Of a DNA stretch of 49,710 bases, positions 42,785 through 49,710 are shown in pieces. Below the pieces are notes generated by a model. That model worked only from the letters and a program-made list of their open reading frames with translations. It was not told the DNA's origin and made no database searches. Source of the DNA: Myxococcales bacterium (GTDB lineage: Bacteria > Myxococcota > UBA727 > VGSZ01); contig JAHFED010000026.1 of the NCBI GenBank assembly GCA_023248635.1, positions 1 to 49,710 on the forward strand, given 5' to 3'. Each line of letters opens with the position of its first letter. Position 1 is the first letter of the stretch. The translations under genes and the position numbers were made by a program.

Positions 42785-43636
42785 ATGAGCTTTCCCCAAG
42801 AGACCCTGGGCCACCCCCACGTCGTCGCCGCCGCCGCCGCCATCGCTGACAAGCTGCGGAGCTCGATCCCGGTAGCTGCGGTGGGGGTGGTGCTGGGGTC
42901 CGGGCTCGGATCTGTGGCCGACGTCGTCGTCGAGCGGGGCGGCAGCGCCATCGACTACGGCGCGATTCCACACTTTCCGACCTCCTCGGTGGAGGGGCAC
43001 AAGGGACGTCTGGTCTTTGGTCGCGTCGAGGGCACACCGGTCTTGTTGCTGCAGGGTCGGGTGCACCGCTATGAAGGATATCCGGCATCGTCGGTGGTCT
43101 TTCCTGTGCGGGTTCTGCACGCGCTCGGAGTGCGCAAGCTCATTGTCACCAACGCCGCCGGCGGCATCGGCGATGGCTTCCGTCCGGGTGATTTAATGGT
43201 GATTGAAGACCATCTGAATCTGACCGGTGACAATCCTCTTTCAGGTCCCAACGATGCGCGCTTTGGCCCCCGCTTCCCCGACATGAGCGAGGCCTACAGC
43301 CGGCGTCTGCGCAAGCTGTGCTTCGACGTCGGCGAGACCCGGGGGCTGGCCCTGCAACGTGGGGTCTATGCCGGGCTGCTGGGGCCCTCGTACGAGACCC
43401 CCGCCGAGATCCGCATGCTCAAGAGCTTTGGCGCCCACGCCGTCGGCATGTCGACGGTGCACGAGGTCATCGCCGCCAGCCACCTCGGCGTCGAAGTGTT
43501 GGGGCTCTCGTGCGTGACCAACCTGGCCGCCGGCCTGTCTTCCACCAAGCTCTCCCACGACGAGGTCAAAGAGACCGCGACCCAAGTGGAGCAGGAGTTC
43601 TCCGGCCTGGTGCTCGATCTGCTCCCGCGGCTCTGA
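42785..43636 (+). CDS. punA: Purine-nucleoside phosphorylase (trimeric class)
   Basis: Cytoplasmic phosphorylase of 283 residues (class about 270-290), cleaving inosine/guanosine with phosphate. VVLGSGLGSVAD gives the phosphate-binding GSG. LLLQGRVHRYEGYP, LIVTNAAGGIGDGFRPGDLMVIEDHLN, VYAGLLGPSYETPAEIRML (with the nucleoside-binding Glu), AVGMSTVHEVIAA and TNLAAG are the trimeric PNP signatures. It is the last gene of the nucleoside salvage run. Bases about 43066-43265 are AT-richer than their surroundings. Confidence 0.95.
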   Translation: MSFPQETLGHPHVVAAAAAIADKLRSSIPVAAVGVVLGSGLGSVADVVVERGGSAIDYGAIPHFPTSSVEGHKGRLVFGRVEGTPVLLLQGRVHRYEGYPASSVVFPVRVLHALGVRKLIVTNAAGGIGDGFRPGDLMVIEDHLNLTGDNPLSGPNDARFGPRFPDMSEAYSRRLRKLCFDVGETRGLALQRGVYAGLLGPSYETPAEIRMLKSFGAHAVGMSTVHEVIAASHLGVEVLGLSCVTNLAAGLSSTKLSHDEVKETATQVEQEFSGLVLDLLPRL

Positions 43637-43763
43637 GCCTCCGGGACAAGGGACCCGAAGCGACCGATGACCCCGTCGATCGACCGACCCCGAAACGCGC
43701 TGCCCACATGTAGGCCCAGGCGATCACCCGAGACCCCAGGCAGGTCGACGCCCGCACACCCGC

Positions 43764-43769
43764 GATAAT
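43764..43769 (+). promoter_or_regulatory. Candidate -10 box giving a leaderless transcript
   Basis: GATAAT (5 of 6 to TATAAT) lies 6 bases before ATG 43776, so transcription would begin at or near the start codon. A weak CAGGTC sits 17 bases upstream. This is only a pattern match. An alternative ATG at 43785 would leave a short leader. Confidence 0.25.
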
Positions 43770-43775
43770 TCAGGC

Positions 43776-45689
43776 ATGTCCCGAATGAGCGCCTGCGCCG
43801 TCGTCGTCGTCGTCACCGCTTGGTCGGCCTGCCAATGCGATCGCGAGCTCGCTGAGGTGCCTGGCTCTTTGGCCGGCACCGCGTGCCGGGAGACGGGCGA
43901 GCCCTTGCCCTCGGCGGTGGTCCATGTCGCCGGACCCACCGAGGTCGACGTCGCCACCGACGGCGCTGGCCGCTTCAGCGCCGCGAACCTGCAGCCCGGC
44001 AACTACAGCGTCACCGTCGAGATCGACGGCGACGTGCACACCATCGCCGACGTCGTCGTCGACAGCCAACGCGCCGCCGCCGCCGACGACCCGGCTTGTG
44101 CTGGCGATCCCCGGGTCCCCGCCACCGGCAGCGTCGAAGGCAACATCTGCAACCGCCACGTCGGCACCATGGTCGCCGGCGGACGCGTCATCGCCCAGGT
44201 CGGTACCACCCAGGTCGAGAGCGTCACCGACGACCTGGGCCATTTTCGCGTCGACGGTGTTCCCGAGGGAGAAGGCCTGGTCACCTTCATCGCCCCCGGC
44301 TTTCAGCGCACCTTTCCCATCGTCATCAGCGCCGGCAGCGTCTTTGGCGTCGATCTCGGCGAAAACTGCACGCCGCCGTCGACGTCGACGGGCTGCGTGA
44401 CCGGCTCGCTGTGCGATCCGGCGGCGGGGCCCGGCTCCGAGCTGGTGGGGGGCGCCGTGAGCGTGCGCCCGAGCGGCTTGATCAGCGAAGGCGCCAACGA
44501 CCTCACCGACGCCGAGGGCTTCTTCGAGGTCTGCGGCCTGAGCCCCGGTCTCTACGACGTGCGCGTGCACAACGGCGACGTCGACGCCACCGAGGTCGTC
44601 CGCGTCGTCGCCGGCGAGACCGTCACCGTGGTGGGACCCGCGGCCTGCGCTTCCCCCACCGATCCGAAAGACCCCCAAGACCCAAAAGACCCGCAGTGCG
44701 AGTCCTTCGTACACGAACCAGATGTGACCGCCGACGGCCGCGTCTTCTTCGTCGTCGACAAGTCGGGCTCGATGGCCCTGCCGGCCCAGGGCTTCGTCGA
44801 CAAATGGGACGCCCTCAAAGACGCCATCGCCAGCGTGACGTCGACGCTCTCGGGCCCCGATCTGGACTACGCGCTCGTCACCTATCCCAATGCCTTGCCC
44901 GGCCAAGTCGACGAAGCCTGCGACGCCGGCTCTCAGCGCGTGGCCATGGGTGGCAGCGGCGTCGACGTGAACAACGCGCTGGCGTCCATCGCGGCCGCCG
45001 GTGGCACTCCGACGGCGCGGACCTTGGCAAACACGCGCGCCACCATCGAGACCTTGGCGGCCAGCGAGCGGCCGCTGGCCGTGGTGTTGGCCACCGACGG
45101 AGCGCCCAACTGCGCAACCAGCGACGGACTCGGGTTGGGGCAGGAGTCCCTGCGTCAAAACTGCGCGGTGCGCTTCGGCGTCGGCAGCGTGTGCACCAGC
45201 AACGTCGACGGCCAGACCGACAGCAGCTGCGCGCCCTTCAACTGCCTCGACCTCAGCGCCGTCGGCGAGGTGCGCAACATCGCCGACCTCGGCGTCGATG
45301 TGCACGTCATCGGCATCCGTGGCAGCAACGAGTCGAACGCGGCCTTCAGCGAAACGCTCGAAGACATGGCTGTGGCTGGGGGCGCCCCGTTGCCGGCGAG
45401 CAGTGCGACGCGTTTTCACGACGCCAACAGCACTCAAGCCCTCAATGCCGCTCTGGCCCGCATCACCCGCCGCATCGTCGCCTGCACCATCACCACCCCC
45501 TTCGAGGTCGAGGCCGCCGACGCTGACCTCTCGCTGCGCCTGGGAGCCACCACGGTGTCGCGAGACACCAGCCGTCAAAACGGTTGGGATGCGACGGGAA
45601 CAAACACGCTGCAGCTCTTCGGCGCCGCCTGCGATGACGCCACTGCCTCCGAAGACGACGTCACCGTCACCCGTTGCGCGCAGCCCTGA
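43776..45689 (+). CDS. Lipoprotein with carboxypeptidase-regulatory-like domains and VWA domain
   Basis: Exported protein of 637 residues. The lipobox-like WSAC gives Cys19. About three beta-sandwich units resemble carboxypeptidase D regulatory-like/CNA-B-type domains (about 30-300: TDGAGRFSAANLQPGNYSV, DDLGHFRVDGVPEGEGLV, DAEGFFEVCGLSPGLYDVRV). A Pro/Asp repeat linker (DPKDPQDPKDPQ) leads to a von Willebrand factor A domain (about 320-540) with MIDAS DKSGS and ATDGAP. The C-terminus is beta-rich. Such proteins are usually surface adhesins or metal-dependent binders. Start could be ATG 43776 or 43785. Confidence 0.85.
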   Translation: MSRMSACAVVVVVTAWSACQCDRELAEVPGSLAGTACRETGEPLPSAVVHVAGPTEVDVATDGAGRFSAANLQPGNYSVTVEIDGDVHTIADVVVDSQRAAAADDPACAGDPRVPATGSVEGNICNRHVGTMVAGGRVIAQVGTTQVESVTDDLGHFRVDGVPEGEGLVTFIAPGFQRTFPIVISAGSVFGVDLGENCTPPSTSTGCVTGSLCDPAAGPGSELVGGAVSVRPSGLISEGANDLTDAEGFFEVCGLSPGLYDVRVHNGDVDATEVVRVVAGETVTVVGPAACASPTDPKDPQDPKDPQCESFVHEPDVTADGRVFFVVDKSGSMALPAQGFVDKWDALKDAIASVTSTLSGPDLDYALVTYPNALPGQVDEACDAGSQRVAMGGSGVDVNNALASIAAAGGTPTARTLANTRATIETLAASERPLAVVLATDGAPNCATSDGLGLGQESLRQNCAVRFGVGSVCTSNVDGQTDSSCAPFNCLDLSAVGEVRNIADLGVDVHVIGIRGSNESNAAFSETLEDMAVAGGAPLPASSATRFHDANSTQALNAALARITRRIVACTITTPFEVEAADADLSLRLGATTVSRDTSRQNGWDATGTNTLQLFGAACDDATASEDDVTVTRCAQP

Positions 45690-45709
45690 CACCACCGACG
45701 CTGCTGCCC

Positions 45710-46426
45710 ATGCACTCTTCCGCCCGTGCCGTCGTCGTCGCTGCTCTCGCGCTGAGCGCCTGTCCCAAGGGGTCGGTCATTGGCGAACCGTGCCCCGAGC
45801 CTGGCGAAGAGCTGTGCGAGGGACCGGTCAAGATTCGCTGCGACGGCCAGGTCTTCGCCGAGCTCGCGCCCTGCCATTCCGACTGCCTCGACGCCGATCT
45901 CAGCGTGGCCCACGAGCAGGAGGTCATCGACGCCGACACCACCTGGACCTGTCTCGAGGGCGCCCACGTCGTCAGCGGCACCGTCAACGTCGCCGAGGGC
46001 GCCACCTTGAGCATCGAGCCGGGCAGCAGCGTGCGCATCGATCCCAGCAGCCGCATCGACGTCGACGCCGCCGGCCGCGTGGTGGTCGATGCCTCGGCTG
46101 CGGCTCCCGTGGTCATCACCTCGAACAACGGCCAGCGCGCGGGCTTCGGGTCGGCGTCGAGTGGAGGTCTGAACGTCTTTGCTACTGACGGCGACCCCTC
46201 GATCCTGCGACACCTCATCGTCGAGCGCGGCATCCAGGGGCTGGGCGTGTTCGGTTTGTCGGCGACCAAGACGGCGCCCGTGATCGAAGACTGCACCTTC
46301 AGAGACAACGAGAACTTCGGCATCAAGATCGCCTGCGACGCCGTCGACGCGCCCGTTCCGGACTTCGCCGCCGACGGCAACCAGTTCTTCGAAAACGGCG
46401 CCGGCGACGTCTCTGCCTGCGAATGA
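45710..46426 (+). CDS. Lipoprotein with right-handed beta-helix-like domain
   Basis: Exported protein of 238 residues with lipobox LSAC (Cys18). A short Cys-rich region (CPEPGEELCEGPVKIRCDGQVFAELAPC) is followed by sequence with the same turn pattern as the left-edge lipoprotein gene (about 105-235: ATLSIEPGSSVRIDPSSRIDVDAAG, HLIVERGIQGLGVFG, CTFRDNENFGI). It is probably a parallel beta-helix without catalytic residues. Start ATG 45710 is 20 bases after the previous stop and begins the signal peptide. The open frame from 45674 is a chance extension. Confidence 0.8.
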   Translation: MHSSARAVVVAALALSACPKGSVIGEPCPEPGEELCEGPVKIRCDGQVFAELAPCHSDCLDADLSVAHEQEVIDADTTWTCLEGAHVVSGTVNVAEGATLSIEPGSSVRIDPSSRIDVDAAGRVVVDASAAAPVVITSNNGQRAGFGSASSGGLNVFATDGDPSILRHLIVERGIQGLGVFGLSATKTAPVIEDCTFRDNENFGIKIACDAVDAPVPDFAADGNQFFENGAGDVSACE

Positions 46427-46557
46427 CGCACCCCGTCGTCGTCTGTGACCCGCGACACGCGGCGCTGGGGCCCGGCTTCGTTGCGCGGCAAAAGGAAAGA
46501 AACCGCAGCATGTGCGCCTTGACGGACCTTGGTGGCGCGGCAGCGTGATGTTCTCTC

Positions 46558-46562
46558 GGAGG
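46558..46562 (+). promoter_or_regulatory. Ribosome binding site GGAGG selecting the GTG start at 46568
   Basis: GGAGG lies 5 bases before GTG 46568, which begins a clean signal peptide. The longer frame from 46529 would add charged residues before it. Confidence 0.75.
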
Positions 46563-46567
46563 CACGC

Positions 46568-47674
46568 GTGCTCAAGCTCTCATCTGCTCTGTCGATCGTG
46601 CTGGCGCTGGCTGCCTGTCCGAACACGGCGGCCGTGCAAGGGGCTGCGTCGTCGAAGACGCAGGCCATCATCAACGGGGAGAGCTGCGGCGCCGACGTCG
46701 AACCCACCGCCGTGGCCGTGATCGCTGACGGCACCTTCGACTTCGGCGCCGGTCAGACCGTCGACTTCAACCTGCCTATTTGCACCGGGACCTTGATCGC
46801 CCCCGACGTCGTGCTGCTGGCCGCCCACTGCCTCGATCTCAGCGCCTTGGTCTTTGGTTTTGCCGAGCCCACGCGGGCAGACTTCTACATCTCCTTCGAG
46901 ACCGATCTCTCGCGCTACGCCGCGGCCGGCGCCGGCGGCGAGCCCTTGCCCTTGCCCGAGAGCGCCATCCCCGTGCGCGATCGCGTCGCCCATCCCGACT
47001 TCGACATCCAGGCCCTGGGTGAGGGGACCTCCGGCACCGAGAGCGACATCGCCCTCCTCTTCCTCGACGTCGCCGTCACCGATGTCCAACCCGAGATCGT
47101 GATCACCAGCAGCGAAGCCGCCGCCTTGGCCGTGGGCACTGCGGTGACCATCGCGGGATGGGGGCAGCAGACCGCCGATCAGCAGCCGCCGCCGGGCACC
47201 GTGGGCATCAAGAAATGCGGGGCCTCGACTCTCGACGAGCTCGGCTCGAGCTTGATGCAGATCGGTCTGGCAGCGTCGGCGGTGCGCAAATGCCACGGCG
47301 ACTCCGGCGGCCCCACCTACACCGAGGTGACGACGACGTCGTCCATCAAGCGCCGGGTCATCGGTGTCACCAGCCGGGCCTACAGCGCCGCCGTCGACTG
47401 CGGCGAGGGCGGCGTCGACACCCGGGTCGACGCTTTTCTCGACTTCGTCGACCAGGAGATGAGCGCGCGCTGCGACGACGGCAGCCGCGTCTTCTGCGAC
47501 GTCCCCGGCATCATCCCGGCATCCTTCTTCGAGCCCGGCGCCGAGGGCGAAGGCGAAGGCGAAGGCGAAGGCGAAGGCGAACCCGGTTGCCCGCAGGGAT
47601 GTGCCAGCACTCCCGTCGACGGCGCCGCATTGCTGGGCTTCCTGGTCCTGCTCCGACGACGTCGATCGTCTTGA
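46568..47674 (+). CDS. Trypsin-like serine protease with lipobox and MYXO-CTERM-type tail
   Basis: Exported S1 peptidase of 368 residues. The N-terminal signal has LAAC (Cys17). The mature-like start IINGE is at about 34-38. The triad is His87 (LAAHC), Asp160 (SDIALL) and Ser246 (GDSGGP). Several cysteines fit the usual disulfides. After about residue 325 come an (EG)n acidic spacer, a Cys pair (GCPQGC), one hydrophobic helix (GAALLGFLVLL) and RRRR, the three-part MYXO-CTERM layout recognised by myxosortase-type enzymes. Having both an N-terminal lipobox and a C-terminal sorting tail is odd. The usual basic residue before IVGG is absent (QA|IING), so activation may need another protease. Last gene before the convergent kinase. 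Confidence 0.9.
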   Translation: MLKLSSALSIVLALAACPNTAAVQGAASSKTQAIINGESCGADVEPTAVAVIADGTFDFGAGQTVDFNLPICTGTLIAPDVVLLAAHCLDLSALVFGFAEPTRADFYISFETDLSRYAAAGAGGEPLPLPESAIPVRDRVAHPDFDIQALGEGTSGTESDIALLFLDVAVTDVQPEIVITSSEAAALAVGTAVTIAGWGQQTADQQPPPGTVGIKKCGASTLDELGSSLMQIGLAASAVRKCHGDSGGPTYTEVTTTSSIKRRVIGVTSRAYSAAVDCGEGGVDTRVDAFLDFVDQEMSARCDDGSRVFCDVPGIIPASFFEPGAEGEGEGEGEGEGEPGCPQGCASTPVDGAALLGFLVLLRRRRSS

Positions 47675-47681
47675 GCCGTCT

Positions 47682-49220
47682 TCAGTGCCGCTTCTTGCGC
47701 CGCTCTTTGTCGTGCTGAGAGCGAGCGATGGAGCGCAACAGCACGACGGCCTCGCGCGCGGTGGGTCGCTCGGCTGGAGCCTTCCGCAAGAAGCGCCCCA
47801 CGGCATCGTCGACGCCAGCGGGGAGGCCGTCGACGATGGAGGAGGGCAGGCGCGCGCTGTTGTGCTGGTGCAAGCGGGCCAGGGCGGTGACGTCGGAGCC
47901 GATGAAGGGCAGCCCGCCGGTCACGAGGTGGTGGAGCATGACGCCGGCGGCATAGATGTCACTGGCCGGCGTGGCCTTGGGGTCCTCGAAGCGCTCCGGC
48001 GCCATGTGGCTCGGGGTGCCGACCAGCAGGTCGCCAGCGCTGGGATCGTCGACGCTGCAGGCGGCGCCGAAGTCGCAGAGCTTCACCACCGGCGGGTCCT
48101 CGGGGTCCTCGACGGACAGCAGCACGTTCAGCGCTTTGACGTCGCGGTGCACGACGCCGAAGCGGTGGGCCGCAGCGAGGGCGGCGCACACGTCGGCGGT
48201 GATGCCAAAGGCCAACGACACCGGGAGCAAGCGCTCGCGGGCCAGGCGCACGCGCACGGTCTCGCCCGTCAGCAGCTCCATCACGAGGAAGGGGTGGCCC
48301 TCGAGGGAGATGCCGTGGTCGACGGCGCGCACCGCGTTTCGGTGCCGAACCCGCGCGAGCAGCACGGCTTCGCGGGCCAAGCTTTCCCGAGCGGTTTCGC
48401 CGCGGCGCACGGGAGCGGCGTCGGGGTGCAGCAGCTTGATGGCGACGTCAGCATCGAGTCCGAGGTGACGTGCGCGCCAGACCGTTCCCATCTTGCCGGT
48501 GCCGATGGGGACATCGAGGCGATAGCGCCCGTCGAGCAGAAAACCGGGCTGGACCGGCGGCGGCACGGCGCCCACGAGCTTGCGGCTGAAGCCCTTGAGC
48601 CGCGCCAACAGCCCCGACGGCGACGTCGACTGCTCTGGCCCTGAGGGTTCCGTCGAAAACTCGGGGGGAATGCTCGGTGGAGACTTGAGCAGCTCGAGGG
48701 GAGGACCACGCAAGAAGGGAGGGACGCCGGACCCCGCCGGCGGGGTGGGCGAGCGGGGGAGGGGGGGCGCCCCGCGCGGCGGCGAGGGGGGAGCGACCTC
48801 GAGGAGCACCTGCTCTTCTCCCACCTCGACGGCCTCGGACCAGCCCGTCACCGCCGGCCGGAGGCGTCGTTCGATGCGAGCCCACAGCACGGGCAGGGAG
48901 AAGGGTTTGGTCACGTAGTCGTCGGCGCCCGCCGCCATCGCTGACACCACGGCGTCTGGATCGGACACCGCGGTCAACAGGATCACCGGCACGGGATTGC
49001 CCGTGGCGCGCACGGCCACCAGCACTTCAAAGCCGCCCATCTTGGGCATCATTTGGTCGAGCAGCACCAGGTCGACGTCGACGGCCTGGGCCATGCGCAA
49101 CCCCTGCTCGCCGTCTTCGGCCTCGCGCACCGCGCAGCCCTTCTTGCTCAGAAAGATGCGGAGCAACTCGCGGTTGCCGGCGTCGTCGTCGACGATGAGG
49201 ATGGTGCGTGGCGGATCCAC
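47682..49220 (-). CDS. Response-regulator receiver fused to Ser/Thr protein kinase
   Basis: Cytoplasmic protein of 512 residues. The N-terminal REC domain (1-125) has Asp55 (LLDQMMPKMGG), acidic DDD at 11-13 and Lys105 (TKP). A Pro/Ser-rich linker (about 140-225) leads to a eukaryotic-like kinase (about 230-505) with G-loop GTGKMGTVW, Lys262 (VAIKLL), HRD with Asp360 and DFG with Asp383. There are no sensor repeats or membrane helix at the C-terminus; KDKERRKKRH-type basic residues end it. A phosphorelay signal onto REC would gate Ser/Thr phosphorylation. Start GTG 49220. Seventy bases separate it from the upstream same-strand gene at 49290. Confidence 0.92.
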   Translation of the reverse strand: MDPPRTILIVDDDAGNRELLRIFLSKKGCAVREAEDGEQGLRMAQAVDVDLVLLDQMMPKMGGFEVLVAVRATGNPVPVILLTAVSDPDAVVSAMAAGADDYVTKPFSLPVLWARIERRLRPAVTGWSEAVEVGEEQVLLEVAPPSPPRGAPPLPRSPTPPAGSGVPPFLRGPPLELLKSPPSIPPEFSTEPSGPEQSTSPSGLLARLKGFSRKLVGAVPPPVQPGFLLDGRYRLDVPIGTGKMGTVWRARHLGLDADVAIKLLHPDAAPVRRGETARESLAREAVLLARVRHRNAVRAVDHGISLEGHPFLVMELLTGETVRVRLARERLLPVSLAFGITADVCAALAAAHRFGVVHRDVKALNVLLSVEDPEDPPVVKLCDFGAACSVDDPSAGDLLVGTPSHMAPERFEDPKATPASDIYAAGVMLHHLVTGGLPFIGSDVTALARLHQHNSARLPSSIVDGLPAGVDDAVGRFLRKAPAERPTAREAVVLLRSIARSQHDKERRKKRH

Positions 49221-49289
49221 GTTCGTGAGTCTGCCTGAGCTCGCCCGCGGCAGCCAGTCCCGCGATCGGGAGGAGCTCGAGCGCGACGA

Positions 49290-49710
49290 TCAGCGTTGCT
49301 TCGTCGCCTTCTTCTTCCTCGTCGCCTTCTTCCTCTTCGTCGCCTGCGTCTCGGGCGCCGCTTTCTTCTGCGCGGGCTTCTTCTGGGCCGCCGACTTCTT
49401 CCTCGCCGTTGCCTTGTTCTGGGCCGCCGGCTTCTTCGCCGCCGGCTTCTTCGCCGCCGGCTTCTTCTTCGCCGCCGGCTTCTTCTTCGCCGCCGGCTTC
49501 TTCTTCGCCGCCGGCTTCTTCTTCGCCGCCGGCTTGGTGCCTTTGGCGGAGCGCGTGGCGAGCTTCTGGGCCGCGGCCTTCTTTCTTGGGGCTGCCTGCG
49601 GGGCCCGCGCTGTCTGAATGGCGCTCCGTTTCGGCGCGTGAGTGGGTGGGGTGGGCTCGACGGGCAGGATCGTCGTTGCTGGTGCTGGAGGAGCGGGGGG
49701 GGCGTGCTGG
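49290..49710 (-). CDS. C-terminus of a Lys/Ala/Pro-rich (histone H1-like tail) protein, 5' end outside window
   Basis: Partial gene: the minus-strand frame is open to the right edge and stops at 49290, giving 139 codons. The visible part is Pro-rich ([24 protein letters not shown]), then strongly basic with PAAKKK and PAAKK repeats and ends [13 protein letters not shown]. Such tails occur on DNA- or RNA-binding proteins of deltaproteobacteria and on bacterial H1-like proteins. The identity depends on the unseen N-terminus. The plus-strand frame of the same DNA (49008-49617, [11 protein letters not shown]-like) is a shadow. Confidence 0.75.
   Translation of the reverse strand, partial: QHAPPAPPAPATTILPVEPTPPTHAPKRSAIQTARAPQAAPRKKAAAQKLATRSAKGTKPAAKKKPAAKKKPAAKKKPAAKKKPAAKKPAAKKPAAQNKATARKKSAAQKKPAQKKAAPETQATKRKKATRKKKATKQR
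49423..49524 (-). repeat. 15/18-bp tandem coding repeat (PAAKK and PAAKKK units)
   Basis: Units based on GCCGCCGGCTTCTTC start at 49423 and 49438 (15 bp), then at 49453, 49471, 49489 and 49507 (18 bp, one extra TTC). They encode alternating PAAKK and PAAKKK. Copy number can change in frame. Confidence 0.9.

Noticed and set aside
49008-49617. Plus-strand Phe/Ala/Gly-rich open frame (AGFFFAAG repeats)
   Set aside because: It is the complement of a PAAKK-encoding tail on the minus strand. The Phe-rich product is biologically implausible.

Overview
The window is a GC-rich chromosomal segment (about two-thirds G+C by eye) of a Gram-negative bacterium. It most resembles a Myxococcota or related deltaproteobacterial genome. 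The support is a trypsin-like protease ending in a MYXO-CTERM-type tail, many lipobox-bearing secreted proteins with (Glu-Gly)n spacers, a TIGR02266-like PilZ protein, fused signalling proteins, and a Cys-rich/PPC lipoprotein. No plasmid, phage or rRNA signature was seen. One tRNA (Phe) is present.

Layout. 1-2513: divergent surface lipoproteins (a tandem-repeat beta-helix protein cut by the left edge, and an EGEGE-spacer Cys-rich protein). 2514-3117: a hairpin terminator, tRNA-Phe, and the first of three copies of a ~200-bp MITE-like element. 3116-11547, mostly rightward: MFS exporter, a membrane protein, leucine dehydrogenase, MBL hydrolase overlapping RNase G, a leftward VOC protein, and ABC-F ATPase overlapping a PilZ protein. 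11548-15463: accessory patch with MITE copy 2, a probable frameshifted gene, a class II-type Fic protein, a Cys-rich membrane protein, a small ORF plus nucleotidyltransferase pair (toxin-antitoxin-like) and MITE copy 3. 15461-21707: outer-membrane beta-barrel, an 1126-aa receptor kinase/REC/cyclase fusion and a Wzx-type flippase. 21761-29157: ethanolamine permease, small membrane proteins, ApbE, a large PPC lipoprotein and another lipoprotein. 29182-34962: ribosomal oxygenase/tRNA acp3U transferase pair, a Fur-box-preceded feoAB operon and a CDF metal exporter. 34973-38857: lipoprotein, TolB-like protein, and a secreted bifunctional-nuclease-domain protein with 57-bp repeats. 38947-43636: nucleoside salvage operon (deoA, nupC, alpha/beta hydrolase, punA). 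43776-47674: three exported proteins (VWA, beta-helix, protease). 47682-49710, leftward: REC-Ser/Thr kinase fusion and the Lys/Ala/Pro-rich C-terminus of a protein cut by the right edge.

How it works together. Metal handling (Feo, CDF), translation-apparatus modification (RoxA + TapT), RNA decay (RNase G), nucleoside uptake and phosphorolysis, and a large set of cell-surface lipoproteins dominate. The least expected structure is the MITE: three same-orientation copies in 12.5 kb, 28-bp imperfect terminal inverted repeats, 3-bp TNA target duplications on the two full copies, and ends that overlap the start codon of one gene and the stop codon of another.
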